From Omphiscola glabra (taxonomy: Eukaryota; Mollusca; Gastropoda; Lymnaeidae): a stretch of DNA of 64,000 nt. Positions 46,537 to 57,625 of this stretch are shown here, in pieces (the first letter of the stretch is position 1; each line of letters begins with the position of its first letter). The notes under the pieces were generated by a model. The model saw only the letters and a program-made list of their open reading frames with translations, made no database searches and had not been told where the DNA came from. Where the stretch lies: positions 8,019,793 through 8,083,792 of the forward strand of contig OZ024798.1 of NCBI GenBank assembly GCA_964017045.1, read 5' to 3'. The translations under genes and the position numbers were made by a program.

Positions 46537-49500
46537 CGTTTAGCTGTGGTAACTATGGCTTAGACAAGTTTAGCTGTGCAAACTATAGTTTAGACAAGTT
46601 TAGCTGTGCAAACTATGGTTTAGACAAGTTTAGCTGTGCTAAGTATGGTTTAGACAAGTTTAGCTGTGCTAAGTATGGTTTAGACAAGTTTAGCTGTGCT
46701 AAGTATGGTTTAGACAAGTTTAGCTGTGCTAAGTATGGTTTAGACAAGTTTAGCTGTGCTAAGTATGGCTTAGACAAGTTTAGCTGTGCTAAGTATGGTT
46801 TAGACAAGTTTAGCTGTGCTAAGTATGGTTTAGACAAGTTTAGCTGTGCTAAGTATGGTTTAGACAAGTTTAGCTGTGCTAAGTATGGTTTAGACAAGTT
46901 TAGCTGTGCTAAGTATGGCTTAGACAAGTTTAGCTGTGCTAAGTATGGCTTAGACAAGTTTAGCTGTGCTAAGTATGGCTTAGACAAGTTTAGCTGTGCT
47001 AAGTATGGCTTAGACAAGTTTAGCTGTGCTAAGTATGGTTTAGACAAGTTTAGCTGTGCTAAGTATGGCTTAGACAAGTTTAGCTGTGCTAAGTATGGTT
47101 TAGACAAGTTTAGCTGTGCTAAGTATGGTTTAGACAAGTTTAGCTGTGCTAAGTATGGCTTAGACAAGTTTAGCTGTGCTAAGTATGGCTTAGACAAGTT
47201 TAGCTGTGCTAAGTATGGCTTAGACAAGTTTAGCTGTGCTAAGTATGGCTTAGACAAGTTTAGCTGTGCTAAGTATGGCTTAGACAAGTTTAGCTGTGCT
47301 AAGTATGGCTTAGACAAGTTTAGCTGTGCTAAGTATGGCTTAGACAAGTTTAGCTGTGCTAAGTATGGCTTAGACAAGTTTAGCTGTGCTAAGTATGGCT
47401 TAGACAAGTTTAGCTGTGCTAAGTATGGCTTAGACAAGTTTAGCTGTGCTAAGTATGGCTTAGACAAGTTTAGCTGTGCTAAGTATGGCTTAGACAAGTT
47501 TAGCTGTGCTAAGTATGGCTTAGACAAGTTTAGCTGTGCTAAGTATGGCTTAGACAAGTTTAGCTGTGCTAAGTATGGCTTAGACAAGTTTAGCTGTGCT
47601 AAGTATGGCTTAGACAAGTTTAGCTGTGCTAAGTATGGCTTAGACAAGTTTAGCTGTGCTAAGTATGGCTTAGACAAGTTTAGCTGTGCTAAGTATGGCT
47701 TAGACAAGTTTAGCTGTGCTAAGTATGGTTTAGACAAGTTTAGCTGTGCTAAGTATGGCTTAGACAAGTTTAGCTGTGCTAAGTATGGTTTAGACAAGTT
47801 TAGCTGTGCTAAGTATGGCTTAGACAAGTTTAGCTGTGCTAAGTATGGCTTAGACAAGTTTAGCTGTGCTAAGTATGGCTTAGACAAGTTTAGCTGTGCT
47901 AAGTATGGCTTAGACAAGTTTAGCTGTGCTAAGTATGGCTTAGACAAGTTTAGCTGTGCTAAGTATGGCTTAGACAAGTTTAGCTGTGCTAAGTATGGCT
48001 TAGACAAGTTTAGCTGTGCTAAGTATGGCTTAGACAAGTTTAGCTGTGCTAAGTATGGCTTAGACAAGTTTAGCTGTGCTAAGTATGGCTTAGACAAGTT
48101 TAGCTGTGCTAAGTATGGCTTAGACAAGTTTAGCTGTGCTAAGTATGGCTTAGACAAGTTTAGCTGTGCTAAGTATGGCTTAGACAAGTTTAGCTGTGCT
48201 AAGTATGGCTTAGACAAGTTTAGCTGTGCTAAGTATGGCTTAGACAAGTTTAGCTGTGCTAAGTATGGCTTAGACAAGTTTAGCTGTGCTAAGTATGGCT
48301 TAGACAAGTTTAGCTGTGCTAAGTATGGTTTAGACAAGTTTAGCTGTGCTAAGTATGGCTTAGACAAGTTTAGCTGTGCTAAGTATGGTTTAGACAAGTT
48401 TAGCTGTGCTAAGTATGGCTTAGACAAGTTTAGCTGTGCTAAGTATGGCTTAGACAAGTTTAGCTGTGCTAAGTATGGCTTAGACAAGTTTAGCTGTGCT
48501 AAGTATGGCTTAGACAAGTTTAGCTGTGCTAAGTATGGCTTAGACAAGTTTAGCTGTGCTAAGTATGGCTTAGACAAGTTTAGCTGTGCTAAGTATGGCT
48601 TAGACAAGTTTAGCTGTGCTAAGTATGGCTTAGACAAGTTTAGCTGTGCTAAGTATGGCTTAGACAAGTTTAGCTGTGCTAAGTATGGCTTAGACAAGTT
48701 TAGCTGTGCTAAGTATGGCTTAGACAAGTTTAGCTGTGCTAAGTATGGCTTAGACAAGTTTAGCTGTGCTAAGTATGGCTTAGACAAGTTTAGCTGTGCT
48801 AAGTATGGCTTAGACAAGTTTAGCTGTGCTAAGTATGGCTTAGACAAGTTTAGCTGTGCTAAGTATGGCTTAGACAAGTTTAGCTGTGCTAAGTATGGTT
48901 TAGACAAGTTTAGCTGTGCTAAGTATGGCTTAGACAAGTTTAGCTGTGCTAAGTATGGTTTAGACAAGTTTAGCTGTGCTAAGTATGGCTTAGACAAGTT
49001 TAGCTGTGCTAAGTATGGCTTAGACAAGTTTAGCTGTGCTAAGTATGGCTTAGACAAGTTTAGCTGTGCTAAGTATGGCTTAGACAAGTTTAGCTGTGCT
49101 AAGTATGGCTTAGACAAGTTTAGCTGTGCTAAGTATGGCTTAGACAAGTTTAGCTGTGCTAAGTATGGCTTAGACAAGTTTAGCTGTGCTAAGTATGGCT
49201 TAGACAAGTTTAGCTGTGCTAAGTATGGCTTAGACAAGTTTAGCTGTGCTAAGTATGGTTTAGACAAGTTTAGCTGTGCTAAGTATGGCTTAGACAAGTT
49301 TAGCTGTGCTAAGTATGGCTTAGACAAGTTTAGCTGTGCTAAGTATGGCTTAGACAAGTTTAGCTGTGCTAAGTATGGCTTAGACAAGTTTAGCTGTGCT
49401 AAGTATGGCTTAGACAAGTTTAGCTGTGCTAAGTATGGCTTAGACAAGTTTAGCTGTGCTAAGTATGGTTTAGACAAGTTTAGCTGTGCTAAGTATGGCT

Positions 49501-49640
49501 TAGACAAGTTTAGCTGTGCTAAGTATGGTTTAGACAAGTTTAGCTGTGCTAAGTATGGCTTAGACAAGTTTAGCTGTGCTAAGTATGGCTTAGACAAGTT
49601 TAGCTGTGCTAAGTATGGCTTAGACAAGTTTAGCTGTGGT
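46537..49640. repeat. 30-bp tandem array, ~103 near-identical copies
   Basis: The unit is tagacaagtttagctgtgct plus aagtatggct. Across about 3.1 kb almost the only variation is a C/T at one position (ggct or ggtt). The first three units differ (gcaaactat). The array is open in a plus-strand frame starting at ATG 46473 (1056 codons, KFSCAKYGLD repeats) and in a minus-strand frame (1004 codons, NLSKPYLAQL repeats). Neither has a unique domain, signal peptide or splice context, so I treat both as by-products of the 30-bp period. Confidence 0.98.
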
Positions 49641-49769
49641 TGAATGTCGGTTGGGAGTAGCGCGGGTGCGCTGGGTAAGACTTCATGAGCCTCGGCTCGG
49701 TAGTTTGCTGATTTTCTTAAGTAGATTAGATATTAGCAATCAATAGTAGTTTTAGCATGGTATGAAAGA

Positions 49770-50030
49770 TTAAAACATAATGAAAAGACTACGCAGAAAG
49801 GCTTAGTTAAAACATAATGAAAAGACTACGCAGAGAGGCTTAGTTAAAACATAATGAAAAGACTACGCAGAAAGGCTTAGTTAAAACATAATGAAAAGAC
49901 TACGCAGAAAGGCTTAGTTAAAACATAATGAAAAGACTACGCAGAAAGGCTTAGTTAAAACATAATGAAAAGACTACGCAGAGAGGGCTAAATTAAAACA
50001 TAATGAAAAGACTATGTAGAAAGGCTTAGA
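49770..50030. repeat. 37-bp tandem repeat, 7 copies
   Basis: The unit is ttaaaacataatgaaaagac plus tacgcagaaaggcttag. aaagg and gagagg variants are present, and the last unit is the most diverged. Confidence 0.96.
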
Positions 50031-50225
50031 GACCCAATGAATGGATTAGCAATGTTTTTATTTAGTGCAACATTAGAAGCTCTTTCAAAATAATAATAAT
50101 GAAATCCACCGGGGAAAGCTCTGCCTGGGGAAATCCATTTGGTTTTTGAATTCTTTCCAAATGTGAGTACACAGTGCCCTGTCCAAACATTGGGTTTAAA
50201 TTTGGCTCTTTGGAAGAGGTGAAGT

Positions 50226-50800
50226 TATCACTAACGGTCGTCTAGACTAGTGACGTTATGACTAACTGGAGTCTAGGCTAGTGACGTTATCACTAACGGG
50301 AGTCTAGGCTAGTGACGTTATAACTTACTGGAGTCTAGGCTAGTGACGTTATGACTAACTGGAGTCTAGGCTAGTGACGTTATGACTAACTGGAGTCTAG
50401 GCTAGTGACGTTATAACTAACGGGAGTCTAGACTAATGACGTTATGACTCATTAGAGTCTATGCTAGTGACGTTATCACTAACTGGAGTCTAGGCTAGTG
50501 ACGTTATAACTAACTGGAGTCTAGGCTAGTGACGTTATAACTAACGGGAGTCTAGACTAGTGACGTTATGACTAACTGGAGTCTAGGCTAGTGGCGTTAT
50601 AACTAACGGGAATCTAGTCTATTACTAACGGAAGTCTAGGCTAGTGACGTCATGACAAACGGGAGTCTATGCTTGTGACGTTATGACTAACTGGAGTCTA
50701 GGCTAATGACTTTATGACTAACGGGAATCTAGGCTAGTGACGTTATGACTAACTGGAGTCTAGGCTAATGACGTTATGACTAACGGGAGTCTAGACTAGA
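50226..50800. repeat. 31-bp tandem repeat, ~18 copies
   Basis: The unit is actaactggagtctaggcta plus gtgacgttatg. Subtypes ctgg and cggg, and gactag and ggctag, are mixed. One unit at about 50600 is deleted internally. Confidence 0.95.
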
Positions 50801-50821
50801 CGCTCTTGGGATTATATTAGG

Positions 50822-50992
50822 TTAGGGACATACAGCTGTATGTGATAATACAGACACACAGATGTATACGATAACACAGACAAACGGCTGTTTCTGATAC
50901 TACAGACACACAGCTGTATAAGATAATGCAGACACACAGCTGTATGCGATAATACAGACACACAGCTGTATGCAATAATACAGACACACAGT
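50822..50992. repeat. 26-bp tandem repeat, ~6.5 copies
   Basis: The unit is cagacacacagctgtatgcg plus ataata, with moderate divergence. Confidence 0.93.
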
Positions 50993-51278
50993 ACATTCAT
51001 ATGACACTTGTGTCATCACGTCATGACAACCGTTCATACTATGAGATAAAATTTATCGTAAACACAAAGTCCTATGACGTAAAAGGTAATGATGGCAACC
51101 AACATTCTCATGACACAAAATGTCAGTATTACCTTCTTCTAGACACAACATAAAATCTAATCAACAAGTCAAACATTTAAAGTCATTGACACCATCTAGA
51201 AGCATACCGCGCCCCAAGAGATCAGCAATGAAACATCTCAGCAAAGTTGGAACAAAAAGTGGCATTAAATATAGACTG

Positions 51279-51806
51279 TCAGGGTGGTCAGGATGGTCAG
51301 GGTGGTCAGAATGGTCAGGATGGTCAGGATGGTCAGGGTGGTCAGGATGGTCAGGGTGGTCAGGGTGGTCAGGATGGTCAGGGTGGTCAGGATGGTCAGG
51401 GTGGTCAGGATGGTCAGGTGGTCAGGGTGGTCAGGATGGTCAGGATGGTCAGGGTGGTCAGGATGGTCAGGATGGTCAGGGTGGTCAGGACGGTCAGATG
51501 GTCAGGGTGGTCAGGATGGTCAGGGTGGTCAGGATGGTCAGGATGGTCAGGATGGTCAGGTGGTCAGGGTGGTCAGGGTGGTCAGGATGGTCAGGGTGGT
51601 CAGGATGGTAAGGGTGGTCAGGATGGTCAGGTGGTCAGGGTGGTCAGGATGGTCAGGGTGGAAAGGATCGTCAGGGTGGTCAGGATGGTCAGGGTGGTCA
51701 GGATGGTCAGGTGGTCAGTGTGGTCAGGATGGTCAGGATGGTCAGGGTGGTCAGGATGGTCAGGATGGTCAGGTGGTCAGGGTGGTCAGGATGGTCAGGG
51801 TGGTCA
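51279..51806. repeat. 9-bp tandem array, ~58 units
   Basis: Units ggtcaggat and ggtcagggt alternate irregularly. Occasional 6-bp units (ggtcag alone) shift the frame, so three plus-strand frames each stay open (GWSGWS, GQDGQ, MVRVVR). Confidence 0.98.
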
Positions 51807-52008
51807 ACTATGACAATGGAGGGTGGATCAACTATGACATTGAGGGTGGATCAACTATGACATTGTAGGGTGGTTCAACTATGACATTTAAAGTAGATCA
51901 ACTATGACATTGGAAGGTAGATCAACTATGTCATTGGATGGTGGATCAACTATGACATTGGAGGGTGGATCAACTATGACATTGTAAGGTGGATCAACTA
52001 TGACTACG
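51803..52008. repeat. ~24-bp tandem repeat, 8 copies
   Basis: The unit is ggatcaactatgacattgga plus gggt, with variants. It abuts the 9-bp array and shares the ggtcaacta junction. Confidence 0.93.
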
Positions 52009-52624
52009 TGTGTATGTCCGATTTACCTCCTACGATGAAGTGAAAGAATGCGCATATGACCTGTAAATAAGCTATCTAATTAAATCTGAGGATAACTATT
52101 ATTGATTATAAATTCCAACAATCCACATTACACACATGATCAGAATGTGTGGAACACACGTTACAAAACTTCCATCTCAGAGAAATGCCAAAAAATGTCT
52201 TGTCCACTAAGAACGCTTGCTACTGCCTGCGTCTATCTTTACACAGCACAAGTCACGAGGCTTTAGTCTCCCCCTTTTCTTAGTGACCAAACTTACGAAG
52301 AATTGTCCACTAACACCACAAGATAAGCCCACATGGACTGGTCGCTGCTTCAGAGCAGATAGCCACTCGGACAAGACGAGCGAGGAGACAAGCAGCTGAA
52401 CCGACCAGCTCTAGAGCCGTGCGGCGGGACGCAAGCCTTAGATGTGATTGTCCAAAACTGAAAAGAAGTTGGCCCAGGCGGAGTGGGGGGGATTGGAAGG
52501 GGAGGGGTGGTTTAAAAAAATGGGCTAGCATGTAGCGCAAAGACATTTTTTCTTCTACTTTTATTTTTTCGTTGTGTCTGATTGATTTTGTCTTGTGTGG
52601 AGAAAACTGGCAAAAGGGGGTGCG
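52009..52624. other. No gene recognised
   Basis: Unique-looking sequence. A GC-rich stretch at 52340-52440 contains short open frames without homology that I can name. Confidence 0.45.
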
Positions 52625-53568
52625 AGTAAAAGGGGTGCTGGTAGAAGGGGTACTTGGAAGAGGCTGTGGGTAGAGGGGTTGAGGGTAGAGGGGCTGAGGG
52701 TATAGAGTGTGCGGGTAGAGGGGCTGAGGGTATAGAGTGTGCGGGTAGAGGGTGTGCAGGTATAGGGGCTGAGAATATAGAGTGTGCGGGTAGAGGGCGT
52801 GTGGGTATAGGGTGTGTGGGTAGAGGGTGTGCTGGTATAGGGGCTGAGAGTATAGAGTGTGCGGGTATAGGGTGTGCGGGTATAGGGTGTGCGGGTATAG
52901 GGTGTGCGGGTATAGGGGCTGAGAGTATAGAGTGTGCGGGTAGAGGGTGTGCTGGTATAGGGGCTGAGAGTATAGAGTGTGCGGGTATAGGGTGTGCGGG
53001 TATAGGGTGTGCGGGTATAGGGTGTGCGGGTATAGGGGCTGAGAGTATAGAGTGTGCGGGTAGAGGGTGTGCAGCTAGAGGGTGTGCGGGTATAGGGGCT
53101 GAGAGTATAGAGTGTGCGGGTAGAGGGTGTGCGGGTATAGGGTGTGTGGGTATAAGGTGTGCGGGTATAGGGGCTGAGAGTATAGAGTGTGCGGGTAGAG
53201 GGTGTGCGGGTATAGGGTGTGTGGGTATAAGGTGTGCGGGTATAGGGGCTGAGGGTAGAGGGTGTGCGGGTATAGGGGCTGAGGGTAGAGGGTGTGCGGG
53301 TATAGGGGCTGAGGGTAGAGAGTGTGCGGGTAGAGGGTGTGCGGGTATAGGGTGTGCGGGTATAAGGTGTGCGGGTATAGGGGCTGAGGGTAGAGGGTGT
53401 GCGGGTATAGGGGCTGAGGGTAGAGGGTGTGCGGGTATAGGGGCTGAGGGTAGAGGGTGTGCGGGTATAGGGGCTGAGGGTATAGAGTGTGCGGGTAGAG
53501 GGTGTGCGGGTATAGGGTGTGCGGGTATAAGGTGTGCGGGTATAAAGTGTGCGGGTAGAGGGTGTATG
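52625..53568. repeat. G-rich 15-bp tandem array, ~63 units
   Basis: Units are ggtgtgcgggtatag with ggggctgagggtaga and agtgtgcgggtagag variants, in an organised 45- to 75-bp super-pattern. Each unit has one or two GGG runs on the plus strand, so the array can form G-quadruplexes almost anywhere. The open frames on both strands (GCAGIGAE; HPLPAHSI; YTRTPYTRTP) follow from the 15-bp period. Confidence 0.97.
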
Positions 53569-53571
53569 GAT

Positions 53572-53732
53572 AGAGGAAATGAGTGAAACAAAGGATAATG
53601 AAACCTGAAAAACAACAAAACAACGAACATGTCGGCAAGAAGCCGCCATAAGGGAACAAAAAACATAAAAACATAATTAAATAAAAATAACACTTAGCTG
53701 AAATGTATTATCTGTAAGGGCAGAAAGAGGAA
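53572..53732. mobile_element. Dispersed element copy inserted within the G-rich array
   Basis: The block (aatgagtgaaacaaagg... tcggcaagaagcc... aataacacttagctga) recurs at 54583-54740 (aatgagtaaaacaaagg... ttggcaggaagcc... aatagcacttagttag). It separates the main G-rich array from a shorter relative at 53733-53850. No coding potential; class unknown. Confidence 0.6.
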
Positions 53733-53850
53733 TGTAGAGGAGTGCGGTTAGAGGGGCTGTGGGTAGATGGGTTGCGGGTAGAGTGGCTATGGGTAGAAGG
53801 GGTGAGGCTAGAAGGGCTCTCTGTAGAAGGGGTGCGAGTAGAGGGGCTGT
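53733..53850. repeat. Second block of the G-rich ~15-bp repeat
   Basis: About eight diverged units (gggctgtgggtagatgggtt) related to the 52625-53568 array, lying on the other side of an inserted element. Confidence 0.85.
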
Positions 53851-53854
53851 ACAT

Positions 53855-54590
53855 CCATACCAGACCTGACGCTAGGCTGTTCATTATCGCCCGCCTTCGT
53901 GCAAAGACCAAGGTAAAACAAGATACTATTTCGTGAACGGCTGGCGATGCCACCTGAACATCGCACACAGAAGACGGTCTTCAGCAGGTAGTTAATCGTC
54001 TATCACACGCTTGTAAAGAGATTTGACTGTCAATTAGTTTACAGAAAACAAATTTCATGATGCAAGAAGCACCGCCCCATCCAAATATATCTATTGAGGT
54101 ACATAATCTGTCGGTAGTGGATCACTTCACATATCTTGGATCCAATATTTCTAGTTCTCACTCAGTCGACGAAGAGCCGAACATCAGGATCGCAAAAGCA
54201 GCAGCAACTATGGCTAACCTGAATAAGCGGGTGTGGAATAATCTTAAACTAGCTGATAGTACAAAACTAGGCGTATATTAGGTATGAGTGCTTGGTATGC
54301 TCCTAAATAGCAGTGAAGTGTGGACCACATATATCAGTCATGAGCGGAAATTCAACAGCTTCCACCAAAGATGTCTGTGTCGACGCATTCGATAGCAGGA
54401 AAAGGTGTCTAACACGAGGTCTTGGTAGGTGCAAATGATGTGTAGCATATTCTCAGCTCTTAGCAAGAAGCGCCTTCGCTGGTTATGAAATGTACGGGAA
54501 TGAAGGAAGGCCATATTCCAAAGAAGCTGCTGTATTGAGATGTAATAAGGGGAGAGAGACTGCAACCAGGTTAGCAAATAGGAAATGAGT
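53855..54590 (+). pseudogene. Non-LTR retrotransposon reverse transcriptase fragment, part 1
   Basis: Plus strand: IIARLRAKTKV, then a decayed catalytic block (AGDAT, with FADDA expected), HTEDGLQQVVNRLSHACKE and KTNFMMQEAP. An intact 74-codon frame at 54057-54281 follows (VVDHFTYLGSNISSSHSVDE, then RIAKAAATMANLNKRVW). Frameshifted pieces SSEVWTTYISHERKFNSFHQ and SKKRLRWL come after. This is the order of the thumb and C-terminal part of a LINE ORF2. The catalytic motif is lost and there are several stops. It belongs to a different family from the copy at 39075. Confidence 0.85.
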
Positions 54591-54740
54591 AAAACAAAGG
54601 AAGGTCAAACCTGATAAAAAGGACCGCAAAAAAACAACAACAAAAAAACAACAAACAAACAAACAACGAGCGTGTTGGCAGGAAGCCTTCGTCAGCGAAC
54701 AAACAGAATCAAATTAAAATGAAAAAATAGCACTTAGTTA
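54583..54740. mobile_element. Second copy of the unknown dispersed element
   Basis: It is homologous to 53572-53732 and interrupts the LINE fragment between its two parts. Both copies are followed closely by ggttgagagtagagg- or tgcggttagagg-like sequence. Confidence 0.55.
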
Positions 54741-54754
54741 GGTTGAGAGTAGAG

Positions 54755-54958
54755 GAACAGCCTACCATTATCAGAAGGGACAAGACTTAAACAGTCTACC
54801 ATTAACAGAAGGGACAAGACTTAAACAGCCTACCATTATCAGAAGGGACAAGACTTAAACAGCCTACCATTATCAGAAGGGACAAGACTTAAACAGCCTA
54901 CCATTATCAGAAGGGACAAGACTTAAACAGCTTACCATTATCAGAAGGGACAAGACTT
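54755..54958. repeat. ~35-bp tandem repeat, ~6 copies
   Basis: The unit is cagcctaccattatcagaag plus ggacaagacttaaa. It separates two parts of the same LINE copy. Confidence 0.95.
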
Positions 54959-55250
54959 TAAGGGGCGGCCACGGTTGCGATTTACGGACGTTTGCAAAAC
55001 GAGCATGAGTGATGCCACCGTAGAAATCAAGGAATGACATATCAGTGCTCAACAGAAGTTAATGAAAGAGTCGCAAAGGCAGAAGATGCGCGAAACGAAG
55101 CTCTTGCAATAAAAAAAAGAACAACACGGAAGGCCAAATCTAACCAGGAGTCAAGATGCTCCTGCTAGAAATGCAGCCGAGGTTCCCATTCTCGGATCGG
55201 CCTAGTGAGCAATTTGTTGAAGTGTACAGAGCTACTCGATCGTCTCGCGA
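54959..55250 (+). pseudogene. Non-LTR retrotransposon ORF2, part 2 (C-terminal tail)
   Basis: The sequence resumes with RPRLRFTDVCKTSMSDATVE and ends with a finger-like tail (C-x2-CSRGSHSRIGLVS, one stop inside). That is the expected continuation of the fragment ending near 54590. About 360 bp of foreign and tandem sequence now separate the two parts. Confidence 0.75.
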
Positions 55251-55493
55251 AGACGGAAGGATGCCATATTTATATATATTTAGGCTATGCCACCGCTAGG
55301 CGGCTGATCATATAACGCATTAAAAAAAAAAGAATCAATTTAAATACGTTCAGAATCTTAAAATCAACAATAGGAATTTTATTTTCTTTTACAGAAATCG
55401 AATCAATTTAAATATGATAAAAATAAAATATAGCTGCTTATATTTGAGTACATATTTAAGAAGCTCTTATATACATTACGCTTCTGGTGTGAT

Positions 55494-55585
55494 TCGTGGA
55501 CAGCTTCCTAATGGACTGCTTCCTAATTGACTGCTTCCTAATTGACTGATTCCTAATTGACTGATTCCTAATTGACTGCTTCCTA
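55494..55585. repeat. 15-bp tandem repeat inside element copy B
   Basis: Six units of gcttcctaattgact, with gattcc variants. Copy A has about three poorly matching equivalents at 3440-3490. Confidence 0.88.
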
Positions 55586-55646
55586 TTCAGCCAATTTGAT
55601 ATTGAGAGTATATTACAATTAAATAATTCTAAATTTTGAAAGAAAG

Positions 55647-56010
55647 TATGGTTCAATAATGAGTTCAATAATGAGTTCAATAATGAGTTCAATAATGAGT
55701 TCAATAATGTGTTCAATAATGAGTTCAATAATGAGTTCAATAATGAGTTCAATAATGAGTTCAATAATGAGTTCAATAATGAGTTCAATAATGAGTTCAA
55801 TAATGAGTTCAATAATGAGTTCAATAATGAGTTCAATAATGAGTTCAATAATGAGTTCAATAATGAGTTCAATAATGAGTTCAATAGTGAGTTCAATAAT
55901 GAGTTCAATAATGAGTTCAATAATGAGTTCAATAATGAGTTCAATAATGAGTTCAATAATGAGTTCAATAATGAGTTCAATAATGAGTTCAATAATGAGT
56001 TCAATAACGC
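55647..56010. repeat. 12-bp tandem array, ~30 units, inside element copy B
   Basis: The unit is gttcaataatga. Only two substitutions (tgtgttc near 55710 and aatagtga near 55885) break perfect identity. Copy A at 5381-5402 has about two units between the same flanks (gaaagaaagta and cgcgcaaa). All frames on both strands are open for period reasons. Confidence 0.98.
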
Positions 56011-57110
56011 GCAAAATATAATTCATGATAACTACGCTAAATGATATATTTTTTTATATAGCGTAATAATTTCTTGTCGGAAAATGAAATCGTCTCAATT
56101 TAAGTATGGTGTAAAAATTATTCGGTTTAAAAGTCGTTGGGACATCAGAATATTTAATATAGTTCATGGGCGTGGCATAAAAAGTGTACAGTGACGTATC
56201 ATAGGGAAAAGGGTGTAGCATTATTTTGGATTGTCAAGTAACTTTAGTAGATGGGAAGTTCACGCATTGCTTTTGCCAATGTTTGATGGGCTATATCTAG
56301 TTTTTATTATAATTTGAAATAAATTAACAATAACAATTAAAAAAAATATATAATTATTTTATCCGTATTTTATAGTTAAGATTGGTCTATTCTTTTTTAG
56401 TAATTCATTTTTTCCCAAGTATTCATATTATCATTTATCGTCGAAAACCCAAAGAATTTTTTTATGCGTAGATAATATTGCGAAAAAAAAAATTAAATTT
56501 ATGTTATCCAAAAGTCTCAAACAATTTCAAATTAAAATTTATTACTGTTTACACAAAGAAAGGAAACTAAGAATAATATTTTAAAAACATAATTTAAACT
56601 CGAAAATCGAAATGTATTTCCCCTTTTCAAAAGTAATTTATTAAATGAAATTGATTTGTTTTAAAAATGTTATTACACCACACCAAATTTTAGCTTCGTA
56701 TTTTTAACATTTAACAAGTTATTTTTTTTTTCTCTCAAAATGTGCTTTTTATAAAATTTAAAAAATAAAAAAACATAACTTTAAAAATGTGTTTAATAAC
56801 AATATACGTATAAGTTTAAGCCATTCATAAAATGAGGAAGAAGAAGAGGAAGACAGAGAAAAAGATGGGAAGATAATATCAAAGAATGGACGGGATTTAA
56901 ACTTGGCGATGCTATGCGTAGGGCAGAAGACCGAGAGGAATAGTGTACGTGTCATCTGTGGCGCCTCAACGGTCGAAGGACTACGGGACCTGATGATGAT
57001 GATAAAATGAGAATTCATATCCAAATACCACTAACTAATTCTCTTATCACTCATCCAAATAAAAAGAAACCGTATGAAGCTGCAGTTGGTTCATTTAAAT
57101 ATCAATTTCA

Positions 57111-57325
57111 CAAAACCCAATTATGTTACAGATTTGAACTTTTGGGTAGCTTTTAATATTAATATAAATAGCCGTGTTCTTTCAATAAACTGAGATATAC
57201 GTTAGACTGGTTTGTTTTCGAAAATGTAAAGATACAACAGAGCGAGAATAAAGATGGGTTAAAATTTTCTTTCAAATTATAAAAATATTTGTTTCCCCCA
57301 CCGTTTGCGGTATACAGAGAAGGGC
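57111..57325. other. No gene recognised
   Basis: AT-rich sequence with no coding or repeat signature. Confidence 0.4.
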
Positions 57326-57625
57326 GGTAAATGTACCCTGTAATGTAGTGGGTAAGACATTTAAGGGCGGTGAATGTACCCTATAATGTAGTGGGTAAGA
57401 CATTTAAGGGCGGTGAATGTACCCTGTAATGTAGAGGGTAAGACATTTAAGGGCTGTGAATGTACCTTGTATTACAGTTGATAGGACATATAAGGGCTGT
57501 GAATGTACCTTGTATTACAGTTGATAGGACATATAAGGGCTGTGAATGTACCTTGTATTACAGTTGATAGGACATATAAGGGCTGTGAATGTAACGTGTA
57601 ACGTAGATGATAGGACATATAAGGG
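57326..57625. repeat. ~43-bp tandem repeat, ~7 copies
   Basis: The unit contains aagggcggtgaatgtaccct, with two subtypes: gtagtgggtaagacattt at the left, and acagttgataggacatat at the right. Confidence 0.94.

Larger units (their letters stand above)
55310..57110. mobile_element. AT-rich dispersed element, copy B
   Basis: It shares modules with 3340-5640 (see that entry) and a gggaagttcacgcat module (56250) with 62952. Two internal motifs are expanded here into tandem arrays (55494-55585 and 55647-56010). There is no coding signature. Confidence 0.55.

Noticed and set aside
46473..49643. A 1056-residue cysteine-containing repeat protein (KFSCAKYGLD units) as a real gene
   Set aside because: The frame starts in unrelated sequence, has no signal peptide or unique domain, and the opposite strand is equally open. 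The uniformity is at the DNA level: the one variable base is a silent third position in this frame (GGC/GGT), but there is no other sign of protein selection.
52700..53560. Interstitial telomere array
   Set aside because: GGGTATAG and GGGTAGAG units resemble but do not match TTAGGG-type repeats, and the 15-bp super-unit is not telomeric.
52512..53693. Proline/histidine- or threonine-rich protein of 393 or 362 residues on the minus strand
   Set aside because: Three frames of the same 15-bp array are open simultaneously, as expected from the period alone.
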